From Yponomeuta sedellus (Eukaryota > Arthropoda > Insecta > Lepidoptera > Yponomeutidae): 64,000 nucleotides of DNA. How positions within the stretch are numbered: the stretch's first letter is position 1; the number at the start of each line of letters is the position of its first letter. The stretch spans positions 6,195,264 to 6,259,263 of the forward strand of contig OW203722.1 in assembly GCA_934045075.1 (NCBI GenBank), written 5' to 3'. The notes beneath the pieces are model-generated. The model did no database searches, was not told the origin of the DNA, and worked only from the letters and a program-made list of their open reading frames with translations. The translations under genes and the position numbers were made by a program. Below are positions 12,146 through 23,325 of this stretch, piece by piece.

Positions 12146-13140
12146 TAGCAGCTGGCAGTTTGCCATAGTGCAGCTCAAAACAAAAGCAGCTGACGACTGT
12201 GAACACAACATTTACATATTATTGGGTAAGTCAGAAAATGAATACTTAACTACGGTAGGTATTGAAATACGAAAGTGACAGACAGAATCCCGGCCGTTAA
12301 TAATTTTATTTAGTCCTACATTCGAAGTATTTGCCACCATGGACGTATTTTCGTTCATAGTGGGAACCAAAATAATCTCTAGTTATCCAATTGATCGGAT
12401 CTTTCAAGACTACGTTTACGCTTTACGAGGCAACGCAGCGTTACGCAAGCACCGAGTGAGAGCCCGCGATACAGCGGGGCTTACTCTGTTACAAAACGAG
12501 ACTAACCCCCTGTTTCTCGTACTCTAACAGCCTCTTAATCCACTGTTAGCAGCTGGCAGTTTGCCAGACTGCAAACCAAAGCAAACAGCGTAATAGTCAG
12601 GCGGAACCAGGCGGAATGGCCAGGCGGAATATTGGCAGATGGACGAAGGCTGTGACAGAATGGCGGCCGTGGGAGGGGGAACGGTCGGTGGGCAGACCAG
12701 CAGCCAGATGGTCAGATGACCTAAGTAAAGTGGCCGGCAAACAGTGGATGAAACTAGCGCGAGACCGTGCTGGCTGGCGTGGAAATGAAGAGGCCTATAC
12801 CCAGCAGTGGGGTTTACCGGGCTGATGATGATGATGAAACCAAAGCAAATTAAAATAGCTGACAACTGATAACACAACATTTAAATATTGTTGGTGTACA
12901 AGAAACTGGAGGTCAATATGTTAGTATCATGTAATTTCATGACGCCGCTTTCTGAGTTGGGCATTTCAGATAATAAAAAACTTACTATCATAGACATTCA
13001 AAAACGAACGTGACAAGCAGAATTCTAAACCCAGCCGTTTATATTTTTATTTAGTGCTACATTTGACGAAGGCAAACACGTTTATGGTGGGAAATAAAAA
13101 CAACTCTAATTATCCGACTGATCGGATATTTGAACTAAAT
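12146..13140. repeat. Diverged tandem duplication of about 390 bp, second copy interrupted by a LINE insertion
   Basis: The block starting GCAGCTGGCAGTTTGCCA at 12148 recurs at 12549. Its middle (GAACACAACATTTA, 12200) recurs at 12868, and its end (CGACTGATCGGAT-like, 12380) recurs at 13113. The second copy is split by the RTE insertion at 12586-12836. Confidence 0.6.
12586..12836 (+). pseudogene. 5'-truncated RTE-type LINE (ORF2 C-terminus) with 13-bp target duplication
   Basis: The open segment 12616-12825 encodes the tail typical of lepidopteran endonuclease-reverse transcriptases: GRPAARWSDDL, then KLARDRAGWRGNEEA, then a final QQWG. It is followed by a (TGA)n tail. The insertion is bounded by the direct repeat AAACCAAAGCAAA at 12573-12585 and 12837-12849, so this is an intact record of one target-primed insertion. 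Only the last 70 or so codons are present; it cannot make an active protein. Confidence 0.8.
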
Positions 13141-13856
13141 TAAATCACTCTATATCGAGTTGTATAGGATTGAAGCTACACATTTTTTTTTATTTTTTTT
13201 TCATATAGGCACAACATAAAACTATATTTACTATACTTATTCTATCAGCGGGAGACCGTAAGAGGTATATCTGCACACATTACAAAATTCCACTTGAGCT
13301 TATTTAGATTACATTACCTATTTGTTCATTTTTGCAGCAACTCCATAGTAGGGGCTTGGTCCGACGTCAATTTTATATTCGTTTTATTGGCGCTGTCGAA
13401 TAAATTCGACGGAACGACACCATCGTCGTCGGATTGAACGAATTCCTACATTTCGCCGCGTCGCGATGCATGCAAGCGGGAACAGCTAACAGAGTCGAGT
13501 TTAGCAACAGTCTGGGATCGTTACGTCACATTTTCCGTATACGTACAATCGACATCGGCTCACCAGCTCACCTGCTGAGGTTAACCGTTACAATTTATAT
13601 GCACAATAAAACTGGACGCGTTCGAAATGTGGTGCTACCGTATGATGCTCAAAAAAGGTTGAGTCCATAAAGTTACGAACGAGAAGATTCTATGATGCAT
13701 CAATGAAGGTTTATATTGGCCATCAAAAAGAAAAAAATGAGTTACTTGGGTTGGGTTCTTTACTGCATTACAATGATTATATTCTTTTCAATGCACTAAG
13801 CATACAGCTTAGCAAACATACCCGTGAAACATACCCTAAAAGCAAACATACCCGCA

Positions 13857-14153
13857 ATGTTTCGTGTGCAATAAAGTATAATACCTCATACCTAAATTAA
13901 CATATACATGTTTCTTTTTTGTCATGTTTCGTAAATTGTCATGTTTCGTAAATTTTTCGTGTGCAATAACGTATAATATACGAGCGATAACCTACGACCT
14001 CAGCGATACTATTGGACTTCGATTGGACCTGCGATTGGAATCTACGTGTGGACTTCGTGTCGTGAAGACCTGCAGACCAGACCCAGCGTGAATAAATCCT
14101 AAGAAGTTGTCATTGGCGTTTTACATCCAAATCCAGAACCCTAGCCCGTAACA
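13857..14153 (+). mobile_element. LTR-like sequence followed by a primer-binding-site-like motif
   Basis: The segment starts TGTTTCGTGTGCAATAAAG, carries a GAATAAATCC polyadenylation-like signal near 14090 and ends CCCGTAACA. It is followed at once by TTTGGTGTCAGAAGT (14154-14168), which resembles the tRNA primer site placed after the 5' LTR of some insect LTR retrotransposons. No gag or pol follows, and the minisatellite begins instead. Solo-LTR remnant is the likeliest reading. Confidence 0.4.
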
Positions 14154-14255
14154 TTTGGTGTCAGAAGTACCTAAATTAACATATACATATTTCGTAAATG
14201 TTTCACGTGCAATAAAGTATAATACCTCATACCTAAATTAACATGTACATTTTAA

Positions 14256-14487
14256 AAACCTATTTAGGGGCTAAAACTTCCACCCATGCCGGGATTTGAA
14301 CCCGCGACCTCTGGCTATCCGTGCCAGCGCTCTTTCCAACTGAGCTAATAGGCGACTCCCCGGCATCAATGAAATTTCGAACCTCTTTACAATATTTTCT
14401 GTATTACGTACAATAAAAAAACCTATTTAGCCTCTAAATAGGTTTTTATAATTGTCCTTAGCACGGGTTAGTGCAATAAAAATAATA
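14256..14487. repeat. tRNA-like foldback SINE, family F, inside the minisatellite
   Basis: A minus-oriented head (GGTTCAAATCCCGG in reverse) is followed by the perfect palindrome around AACCTATTTAGCCTCTAAAT AGGTT and then by a plus-oriented tail (TTGTCCTTAGCACGGGTTAG). It interrupts the 78-bp array, so it is younger than at least part of the array. Confidence 0.65.
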
Positions 14488-15600
14488 TAATTAACATGTG
14501 CATGTATCGTTTTTGTCATGTTCCATAAATTTTTCGCGTGCAATAAAGTATAATACCTCATACCTAAATTAACATGAACATGTTTCATGTTTGTCATGTT
14601 TCGTAAATGTTTCGTGTGCAATAAAGTATAATACCTCATACCTAAATTAACATGAACATGTTTTGTAAATGTTTCACGTGCAATAAAGTATAATACCTCA
14701 TACCTAAATTAACATGTACATGTTTCATGTTTGTCATGTTTCGTGTACAATAAAGTATAATACCTCGTACCTAAATTAACATGTACATGTATCGTTTTTG
14801 TCATGTTTCGTAAATGTTTCGTGTGCAATAAAGTATAATACCTCATACCTAAATTAACATGAACATGTTTCATGTTTGTCATGTTTCGTAAATGTTTCGT
14901 GTGCAATAAAGTATCATACCTAAATTAACATGAACATGTTTCATGTTTGTCATGTTTCGTAAATGTTTCGTGTGCAATAAAGTATAATACCTCATACCTA
15001 AATTAACATGAACATGTTTCATGTTTGTCATGTTTTGTAAATGTTTCACGTGCAATAAAGTATAATACCTCATACCTAAATTAACATGTACATGTTTCAT
15101 GTTTCGTGTACAATAAAGTATAATACCTTGTACCTAAATTAACATGTACATGTATCGTTTTTGTCATGTTTCGTAAATGTTTCGTGTGCAATAAAGTATA
15201 ATACCTCATACCTAAATTAACATGAACATGTTTCATGTTTGTCATGTTTCGTAAATGTTTCGTGTGCAATAAAGTATCATACCTAAATTAAGATCAACAT
15301 GTTTCATGTTTGTCATGTTTCGTAAATTTTTCCCGTGCAATAAAGTATAATACCTCATACCTAAATTAACATGAACATGTTTCATGTTTGTCATGTTTCG
15401 TAAATGTTTCGTGTGCAATAAAGTATAATACCTCATACCTAAATTAACATGAACATGTTTCATGTTTGTCATGTTTCGTAAATGTTTCATGTGCAATAAA
15501 GTATAATACCTCATACCTAAATTAACATGTACATGTATCGTGTTTGTCATGTTTCGTAAATGTTTCATGTGCAATAAAGTATAATACCTCATACCTAAAG
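14488..15600. repeat. 78-bp minisatellite, about 15 copies
   Basis: The unit runs ACCTAAATTAACATGAACAT..TTGTCATGTTTCGTAAATG..GTGCAATAAAGTATAATACC. Most units are 78 bp, with some shorter deletion variants. Because 78 is a multiple of three, the minus strand stays open as a 26-residue repeat; this is an arithmetic by-product, as indels break the frame into several pieces. Related units occur in and after the LTR-like segment at 13857-14255, the probable source of the array. Confidence 0.9.
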
Positions 15601-16125
15601 TACCAACAATGTGATAAAATTTACATGCAAATGCAGGCTTAGTTTAACACTTAAGTTTAACAATTATAAAAAATCAGCAATGTAAAGCAATGTGAACAAA
15701 TGTTATTAATATTATTCAAAATTGTAATCTGTACAAAAATATTAATTTATTGTAATCAAAATTCGAAATTAATTTAATTAGAATATCGATTTACTAATTC
15801 AATATTTACTGAACACACAATTTTTTGAAAGTTGTATACTCCTGTAAGGGTGTTTCACACTGAATTTTACATTAGAATAAGTAGTTTTTAAATGAATTGT
15901 GAAAATACTGTTGGAGTAACTAATAAATAATAATAATAATAACACTTTGTAATCAAACGGTCAAATGCTGCTTATTACTATAATGTCTCGTTGTGTATAT
16001 ACCTAAGATAACATAATGTATCTTAAGCAGAGTAAATTTTATGTAATTTTTTTAAATATTTCGTGGCGAGTGGCAGTCGCTTGTCTCTGCCTACCCTTCT
16101 GGGATACAAGCGTGGGGTCATGTTT

Positions 16126-16146
16126 GTATGTATGTATGTATGTATG
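16126..16146. repeat. (GTAT)n microsatellite
   Basis: About five perfect GTAT units. Confidence 0.9.
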
Positions 16147-16422
16147 GAGTAAATTTTATGTGGCCGTTAAGTATTTCATCTACATTTGAAAATTTACTTT
16201 TCTTTTGAGTAATTAAAAAAATCTGTGAAGCAACATTTACAATAGAACGTGGCGTTGAATAAACAATAAGTACTCCAGATAGTCTGTATCGTTTGCCATC
16301 GACACTCTGCCAAGATATCTCAAAAGCTTGTTTCAACTTAACAAACTTACAAGTTACCGCTTGTGAAACAAAATGGTATCTGGGTGAGGGGAAGTACCTT
16401 CATAAAACAAATATACGAGTTA

Positions 16423-16561
16423 GGGCCGATTCGACCAAACTATTTATGCTTGGTATAAGTGGTAATCTTGGAATGAATCGAGAAATTCTCTCGATTAATT
16501 CTCGATTTATTCCAAGATTAGCACTTATACCAAGCATAAATAATTGGGGTCGAATCGGCCC
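16423..16561. mobile_element. 139-bp hairpin MITE, TA target duplication
   Basis: The element is one near-perfect hairpin. It begins GGGCCGATTCGACC and ends GGTCGAATCGGCCC, with the arms matching over about 65 bp except for a few changes. It is flanked by TA on both sides. The ORFs that cross it in both directions are products of the palindrome. Confidence 0.88.
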
Positions 16562-16765
16562 TAAGTATGAGAAGTTTAAAGAATGCACCACTTTTTTCAA
16601 TGAACCTCAACTAGCATTTACTTTCAACATTCATTAAAAAGTGAAAATTACTTTGCTTAATTCCGCCAAAAATCCCACAAGCACCATACGGTTAGTTATT
16701 GCACCGCCCTCCCTCCTTTTTTTTAAGCAGAAGCAAGACACGAACACACCACCACCTACACCAAT

Positions 16766-16829
16766 ACTTGTGTGAGAAAATACGCGACGCGTTTCGCCTC
16801 TAACACGAGGCATCCTCAGACTCACAAGT
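16766..16829 (-). ncRNA. Hammerhead-ribozyme-like motif, probably from a Penelope-like element
   Basis: Read on the minus strand, the order is: stem I strand ACTTGTGAG; core CTGAGGA (fits CUGANGA); stem II GCCTC-GTGTTA-GAGGC; GAAAC; a short stem III ACGC-GTC-GCGT; then A as the cleavage-site base; and the returning stem I strand CTCACACAAGT. Two imperfections are visible: one unpaired T between the core and stem II, and unpaired T residues at the base of stem I. Hammerheads of this minimal kind are known in Penelope-like retroelements. It may be a decayed, inactive copy. Confidence 0.42.
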
Positions 16830-16877
16830 GCAAGTGCAAGAGCCATTTGTCATTTTTCACGATCCTAACATACCTGT

Positions 16878-17544
16878 TTGACTTCTAGACTTCGGTTTAG
16901 GAGAGACGCTCATTTGTTACATACACGATCGAAAGACCCAAATATGTTGTGTGTACCTAAACATAGGCTAGCAGGTTTCCGAGGATGTTTCACCTATAGA
17001 AGCGCGAAAATATGGAATAATCTGCCTCCACCAATGGGACAGGTATTAATGACAGTCCAAACGTTTAAATTTGAATATAGAAAAATGTTATTAAAGCAAC
17101 AGAAGGAGTTTGGTCACCTACGATGCCCTAGACATTACATGGACACCTTACATAGCCACTAGCAACCTAATCGCTGAAATAACAAACTAAGTGTCTTATA
17201 GTGATACGGTTTGTGTTATAACTTAGCAACTTGTGTTTCCAAATATATTTATGCGCCACCAATGTCCTGTTTTGTCTCATGTAAAAGCTAAAAATATAAT
17301 TGATATATGATAGATAAGCACCAGTCAGTGGCATGGGGATAGCTGAAAATCAGCGCCCTCTGGAGTCTACTCCAGACGGCATCCAGCTGAGCTATGTCCA
17401 TTTTCGGGTTTAGTGAATAAATTTATGTAAACATTTCTCAACAGTAATTGTAAAGGCGTATTTAATATTTTAATATTTTTATGTAATTAATTGTGTGATT
17501 GTGTACAAACCCGAAATAAATTTTTCTTTATCTTTATCTTTAGT
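16878..17544 (+). pseudogene. 5'-truncated LINE: ORF2 C-terminus, 3' UTR and (CTTTAT)n tail
   Basis: Codons 16878-17162 encode the C-terminal tail seen in Jockey/CR1-group reverse transcriptases: a basic segment, then CFTYRSAKIWNNLPPP, then a FKFEYRKMLL helix. The same layout is visible at the end of the intact LINE ORF2 at 57 kb (VRAVRLWNELPVSI). The 3' UTR runs to a TTTATCTTTATCTTTA tail at about 17524-17544. The catalytic part is absent. Confidence 0.7.
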
Positions 17545-18384
17545 GGTTTGAATTTATGGTCAAATGCTAGTTAAGAAAGTTGGCGGAAGTTAGCCGTTAT
17601 TGTAATATGGAAACTAAATCAGAAATTACACTATCCTGTTGAAGGCTTATCAATATTAGTCTATTCATTTTGTGAATAAAAAATGTTATACTTTATCTAT
17701 CATCAAACGAACGGCAATGATAGAGTTATAAAAGTTTATCAAAGCATATTGTGGACGTAAAATAGCGCCCTGTACCCAGCAATTCGACCCTATTACCCAC
17801 AATTTGTTTAGGTAATGGAAACGTTCAAACTTAACCCATAAATAGTTGTACACTCCGACGTGAATAATTCAGCACAAATCGGTCGATTTCCGATAGAAAA
17901 TTTCGTTAAGGGACTTCGTGTAAATTATTTATGCCACGTAGCTAACACAAATGATCCCCTTTAGCTCTGAAAAATTTATTCGATCCGTATTAAACTTCTC
18001 CGCAAGGTCTCTTGAATAAACAAACGCTTATGCTGCCTCATTTCAAAGTAGCGCTCCTAGACCCGGTTGTAGAGAAACCTACTTTGAGACAAAACGATTG
18101 AGAGTCAAATTTGCGAGGTCTTTAAACTAGCTCTATCAAAGGCATTGCCGATGTTTATAGAGAGATGGAAATTTTTGTATCGGAATGTAGTTTACAATTT
18201 TTTCAATATCTCCTTACTTTTATAGATAAAACGGGCAATAATGTTTGTTGCATGAATAAAGGTTTCTTTAGTCTGTTTTCTATAACACGGCGTACGAGAT
18301 CTGTTTAAGCACTGTGCATCAGTTGAAAATAAGATTACTTATAATTATTACCAGGGATCCCTAAACTACACTAGGCCTTATATT
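17545..18384. other. No gene or recognised repeat
   Basis: AT-rich, apparently unique sequence, with no open frame of interest and no repeats shared with the rest of the window that I could see. Confidence 0.5.
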
Positions 18385-18478
18385 CTTTTTAATGCACTAA
18401 CCCGTGCTGTACGTAATACAGAGAGTATTGGTGCCGGTGCCGGTGAGTCGCCGATTAGCGCAGTTGGAAGAGCGTAAA
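18385..18478 (+). repeat. tRNA-like SINE, family F, fragment
   Basis: It carries TGCACTAACCCGTGCT fused directly to GTACGTAATACAGAGAGTAT and the start of the tRNA-like head (TAGCGCAGTTGGAAGAGC). It ends before the B box, so it is a rearranged fragment. Confidence 0.6.
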
Positions 18479-20150
18479 TTATGGAAACAAAAATAAAAAC
18501 CACTAAAGTTAACCTTTTTTCAAATTCAACTAACATAGATTTGACTCAGATTGGTATCAGAAGATATCAGTTAGTAAAGTATTGAGCGGGCTGGTGGCAT
18601 TGAGTCGCTGTATAAATGAAATGATTAATGAATTTTCAAATATTACTAGTATATCTTTGTAATTTCTATTGTTCTGTATAATAAAGTTTCTTTAATGTGA
18701 CCATTAAGGAAAGACATCCTATTATTATAAATAAATTCTTTATTGTACCTGTAAAGATTGTAAAATTGGTGGGCTTACTACTAAATAGTATTTTATTTTA
18801 GCCAACCAACAGGTGACGTGGAGAAGGTGGGGTGAGGTGATCAAACGGTGAGGTGATATTTTATTGTCAAATATCTTTTTTTAAATTAAACTATGTATTA
18901 CTGTTGAGATTAAAATTACCTAAGGACGTATTACTAAGTTTTTCACCTCCGCAAAATAGCTGTAATGATATTATGTTATGTAACGGATCTCACCAAAAAT
19001 AGAGCTTTAATTTGAAAAATATCATACTAGCTCTGTTCATTTAAGGGTCACCCTGTCTCCTGAATCCTGTCTTTAGAGTCTGGACATACTTTATCCAAAT
19101 CCGTCGACATCTATAATACAGATTCACAAACATAATGTGCACCCCTATAATAATACAGGGGTGCAATCTCGCGAGATTGAAGCTCAGGCGAGATCTTGCG
19201 AGTTTGTGAATGACAATACCGCAACATCTCGCCAATTTCAAAACCGAGATCACGCGATAACGAAATCGCATTCACTAAACTGTGATTTTCTCTATTCAGG
19301 CTTTTTCCTGGGCAACAAAACGACTTCTACCTAATCAAGTTGAGCAGAAGAAGAAAAATAACACCACATTAATTGGAACCGTTAAAAAGAGCCGTTCGGG
19401 TAGATAAAAAAACTTTTGTCAAGACGAAGGGAGGTCGGCGGGAATATCATCAAGGTAATTGAGGTGAGGCGCAGTCGCAAATGGCAACGATTAACTGCGG
19501 AGCTATTTTGCCAAGTTTAAATTGCACCACCGAACTTCCGCGATTGTTCGCCGAGCGAATGGGACATTGGGACGTGCATTGTGAACTTGGTGCCAACTTT
19601 TCTCCTGGCGCGGGCGATAATTCCTTGGCGGTAATTAAAATGCTGGAGATGAGCTTGATAGCGTCTAATATTGGTGCCGCGTGGTAATTGGAGAGGCACA
19701 GTGAAGGGACCTTCTTGAAACATTGTTGTTATACGAAAATTATAATTAATTATACGTGTAAGTTTACTTTATTGCACACACACATTTCACAGGACATTAC
19801 GTAAGACAAGACATGTTCTAATGTTCGCTTATCTCTGTAAGATATTTCTTCTAGGAAACCTTAGAAATTTACTTTGTAAAACATCGCCTGACTCGTAAAG
19901 CAACTAAAATCCGCTTGATTCATTGATTTAGAAATGTTTTAGTTAATATTGCTAAAGTCAGAGATTGTAAAAGCTATCTTCATGAATTATGTAGGTAAGC
20001 AAAGTCTTAGAAAAGGTACGAAAATATGAGAATATTCTTTATTGTAGATCAGAAAATTTCGCAATGTAGATACTTCGTGAAGAGTTGGTGATATGAGCTG
20101 TGGTGTATTGTGCTAAGAAAATGCTCTTGTGTAAAGGGTGCAATGTTGTG
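18479..20150. other. No gene; small palindromes and one CR1-group tail scrap
   Basis: A short hairpin sits near 19137-19165 (GTGCACCCCT..AGGGGTGCA). Bases 19762-19870 resemble a minus-strand CR1-group 3' end (TTTATTGCACACA..TTCTTCTAGGAAACC). Nothing coding is supported. Confidence 0.45.
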
Positions 20151-20154
20151 GTAG

Positions 20155-20262
20155 CTGCAGCGTCCGAATAGTCTCTTCAGCCGGCATTGTTTGAGCGTAG
20201 GTGTCACTGGACGCTGTATAAATCATGTCATTACTTAGCTGAAAAGGCCGAAGGCTAATTTA
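20155..20262 (+). repeat. SINE family A, 3' part only
   Basis: CACTGGACGCTGTATAAATC and the AAAAGGCC end match the 3' end of the 7.6- and 22.9-kb SINEs. The tRNA head is missing. Confidence 0.5.
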
Positions 20263-20507
20263 ATTTGCGGAACAAACGCTTGTTATTATACATTAATTAC
20301 ATTACTTTGATTATTATATAGGGAAAGGTTGAGGTTCTACAACTGATAATTACTCAAAATTTGATAATACACAGTTGATTTCACATTCTTGCACATGACA
20401 GTTAAAATAATCATATTTCACCAGGTATTCCGATATTACAATTAAATAAATTTCAATTAAATAGTTATATGTTGGAATATACCGAATAGAATGTCAAATT
20501 AATATTA

Positions 20508-21260
20508 GGGGTTAAAGTATGAAATTGCCGTTTTATTGCAATAGGTTCTTTGAATTGACATAGAATCTTCATGGTTTGAGGTTTTCGAATGAAACTTTTT
20601 TCAAATGGTTTCTATGATGTTATTTTTTTTAAAAATGGTGATACATTTGAATATCGACTTTCAATTGTTTTTGTTATTCAATTTAGACAAGAAAAATGGA
20701 TACTGCAAAAATTCGAGTGATTTTTGAATACGAGTTCCTACGCGGAACTAACGCGGCAGAAACAGCCCGCAATATCAATGCTGCGTTTGGAGAGGGGTCT
20801 ACTAATGAACGCACCGTGCGATTTTGGTTTAAACGCTTTCGTGATGGAAATTTCGACTTAAAGAACGAGCCAAGAGGAAGACCGCCCACACAGGTGAATA
20901 ACGATGAATTAAGAGAGATAGTGGAAGCCGATCCTAGTCAAACTACCCAGGAATTAGCGGCATGGTTTAACGGCATTAGTAGACCCAGCATTGATATTGC
21001 GGGCTGTTTCTGCCGCGTTAGTTCCGCGTCGGAACTCGTATTCAAAAATCACTCGAATTTTCGCAGTATCCATCTTTCTTGTCTAAATTGAATAACAAAA
21101 ACAATTGAAAGTCGATATTCAAATGTTTCACATTTTTTAAAAAAAGAACATCATAGAAACCATTTGAAAAACATTTCATTCGAAAACCTCAAACCATGAA
21201 GATTCTATGTCAATTCAAAGAACCTATTGCAATAAAACGGCAATTTCATACTTTAACCCC
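20508..21260. mobile_element. Foldback mariner element, 753 bp, with about 275-bp inverted arms and TA duplication
   Basis: The left arm 20508-20783 and right arm 20986-21260 are near-perfect reverse complements, beginning GGGGTTAAAGTATGAAATTG and ending with its complement. TA flanks both ends (20506-20507 and 21261-21262). Each arm contains the mariner terminal repeat, the 5' UTR and the first 30 or so codons of the transposase. The two arms thus read the same gene start on opposite strands around a 202-bp loop. This is not a normal mariner (about 1.3 kb with TIRs near 30 bp); it looks like an inverted duplication with loss of the catalytic half. Confidence 0.85.
20696..21091 (+). pseudogene. 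Mariner-type transposase, N-terminal DNA-binding part, truncated and fused to antisense
   Basis: The frame starts at the ATG at 20696 with MDTAKIRVIFEYEFLRGTNA and continues through a paired helix-turn-helix region. The pattern ERTVRFWFKRFRDGNFDLKN followed by RGRPPT is the hallmark linker of mariner transposases. After about 100 residues the frame runs into the inverted right arm and becomes meaningless sequence to a stop at 21091. The DDD catalytic domain (the remaining 240 or so residues) is absent. It could at most make a DNA-binding fragment. Confidence 0.8.
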
Positions 21261-21599
21261 TATTATTTCTTATGATAAGATTCGCTTTTAACGACGTTTT
21301 TTGTTGTATTGGCAAATTATTGAAGATTCGCTATTAAGCAAGTTATTTTTATTTTATTAGTAAAAACCAAGTATGAAATTGTATTAGATGGAATTTCGCA
21401 ATAACTCAAACCAAGAAAGGAGAAAGTATCAAATTAAGTAAATCGGACTTTATTCATTTCTCTGCGGTTCAAAATACAGAAGTTTCTATATAGATAGGTA
21501 CGTAAGTATACTCAGAATTGATTCGTGGTGAAAAGGACACAGGCTCAGCATAATTTCTGTTTTACAGATCTGCTTGGATATAATACACTACCATTTTAT

Positions 21600-21805
21600 A
21601 GATTACGCTGGCTTCTCAATCGAGAGATGTTGTGTTTGAATCCATGTATGTATCAATGTATCACTGACTTTGTTTTCTAAGATATGTAAATTTGAGAAGT
21701 TATAGTAGGAACACGACTCGCTAACTACCTATATATAGGAAGACATCATGAGGAAACCCTAGCGCCTCAAGTAGTAACATATCTTGCTACGTTTGCTGCG
21801 TACAA
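21600..21805 (+). repeat. SINE family A, degraded
   Basis: CTGGCTTCTCAATCGAGAG, TGTTTGAATCCATG (decayed B box), TGACTTTGTTTTCTAAG and CATCATGAGGAAACCC appear in family order. Confidence 0.6.
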
Positions 21806-21811
21806 TGACGT

Positions 21812-22180
21812 AACGACGATGCGCTCGTGGCCTAGTGGGACCGAGTGATTGGAATCAATCACTTGAGTTAAGCAACAACAGTGCGATCAGCTGCTGGATG
21901 CTTGACCATCCCGTGACTAGTGCTAGCGGCATTTTTTCTCAGCGATTCTAAGCTTCGCAAGGAACGTTAAGCCGTTGGTGCCGGCTGTCATGTAATGTCA
22001 GTCGTTAATCCATGTCAGAGGCCTTATGGGCAGCTTGATAACTTCTGACATTAAGGCCTGACTCTGACACTGTCTTACAATCTTCCACCAAGCCGGACTT
22101 TATGGAGTATGGCCTAACTATTCCACGATACAGGAAGAGACTCATGTTCCAGCAGTGGCGACATACCATGGGTTGATATC
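21812..22180 (+). repeat. SINE-like repeat family C, plus orientation
   Basis: It starts with the tRNA-like head GCTCGTGGCCTAGTGGGACC and continues through AATCACTTGAGTTAAGC, the decayed GCTAGCGGCATTTTTTC, GGTGCCGGCTGTCATGTAAT and GGAGTATGGCCTAAC. It directly abuts the family A remnant. Confidence 0.7.
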
Positions 22181-22189
22181 ATATCATCT

Positions 22190-22445
22190 TCTTCTTCTTC
22201 TTCAGGCTATATTAGTCCTCTGCTGGACATAGCCCTCCCCTAATGAGCGCCATAGCGCAATGTTGTGCCATCATTGGGGGTTAACGCCCATAATCCCCAC
22301 GCTGGGCATGCGGGTTGGGGATCGCAGTTTGGTGGAATTGTACTGCAGGGGGCGCTGCTGCCCACCCCCTGGTTTGTGTCCCTATGTCGCCGTTTACGAC
22401 ACCCGTGGGAAGAATTGCGGACGGTGCTATTCTCCAGGGCCCACC
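22190..22445 (-). repeat. RTE-related 3' end with (GAA)n tail
   Basis: The minus strand ends GGGCTATGTCCAGCAGAGGA CTAATATAGCC plus (GAA)n. It matches the plus copy at 11885-12145 over the shared block containing CCCCAACCCGCATGCCCAGC. Confidence 0.65.
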
Positions 22446-22930
22446 ACTGGCCCAACTATGAGACTGAGTGTGGAAATCACATGTGTAACTAACTTACTAC
22501 AAAGCTATATTCTAAATTGTATTTGAATACCCACGCCCACGCCCGCCAACAACTCAACCACACATTTTGCAGTTTAAGCAACAAAGTTTTACCTCCATGA
22601 AAGATACGAGCCCGGCCCAATTTTGAATATGGGAATTACATACCTCGTTAGTCCATAAATTCAAACTTTTTGAACAGGTTCGTAAGCACTAACTACAAGC
22701 TGAGCTAAAACTACGGGTTGTAGTTTTCACGTAGCTTGCCTTTCTAAAATGTGACTCGAATCAACGGCCACATAGGAGGGCGCAGCAGATTTTTCATAAA
22801 AAAGATTATTATTAAGATTATAATAAAAAGTATTATCATGGAGTAAGCCTTAAGCGTAGGGCGAGCAAGAGGGTAGGGTATAGGGAGTCTTCAAATGTCT
22901 TTTTTAGTATTTGTATGTACCTAGCATATA

Positions 22931-23325
22931 AGGGCGGTGGTAGCTCAGTGGGTAGAACCATAGACTGGCAAGCGAGAGCCCCAGATTCGATCCCGAGTGC
23001 GGGCATGTACCAATGACTTTGTTTAATTTCAAAGTTACGTACATTTGCGAATTTGCAGTCGCAATACCACACGCTAACGGTGAAGGAAAACATCGTGAGG
23101 AAACCCGCGGCTTGGTTGACTCCGCACGTATTGACTAGTCTTTCCTGTGGGCTAGGCCGACTAAGCTGTCAGGATGGTATAGGTGCTGGGCAAGCCTACA
23201 CCATCTATACAACTATGACCCAGGCACTACAGCGTCGGAGTGTTCCCTTCACCCATCTAGTGTGAGTGAAGATACCACTGGACGCTGTATAAATCATCTC
23301 ATTAAGTAGATGCAAAAAGGCCAAT
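22931..23325 (+). repeat. tRNA-derived SINE, family A, full length
   Basis: The best copy in the window: head GGGCGGTGGTAGCTCAGTGG, B box GATTCGATCCCGAG, body TGACTTTGTTTAATTTC.. and 3' end CCACTGGACGCTGTATAAAT. A sound pol III promoter is visible (A box TAGCTCAGTGG). Confidence 0.85.

Noticed and set aside
14427..15592. Minus-strand ORFs with a 26-residue repeat (MRYYTLLH..-type)
   Set aside because: They are products of a 78-bp minisatellite whose length is a multiple of three; indels break them into overlapping pieces and no start or splice context exists.
13857..15600. Regularly spaced repeats resembling a CRISPR array
   Set aside because: The repeats are contiguous with no unique spacers, and the genome is eukaryotic.
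16293..16637. 114-aa ORF
   Set aside because: Created by reading through the hairpin MITE at 16423-16561; the reverse strand gives a similar ORF.
20683..20889. 68-aa minus-strand ORF
   Set aside because: Shadow of the mariner transposase start on the opposite strand.
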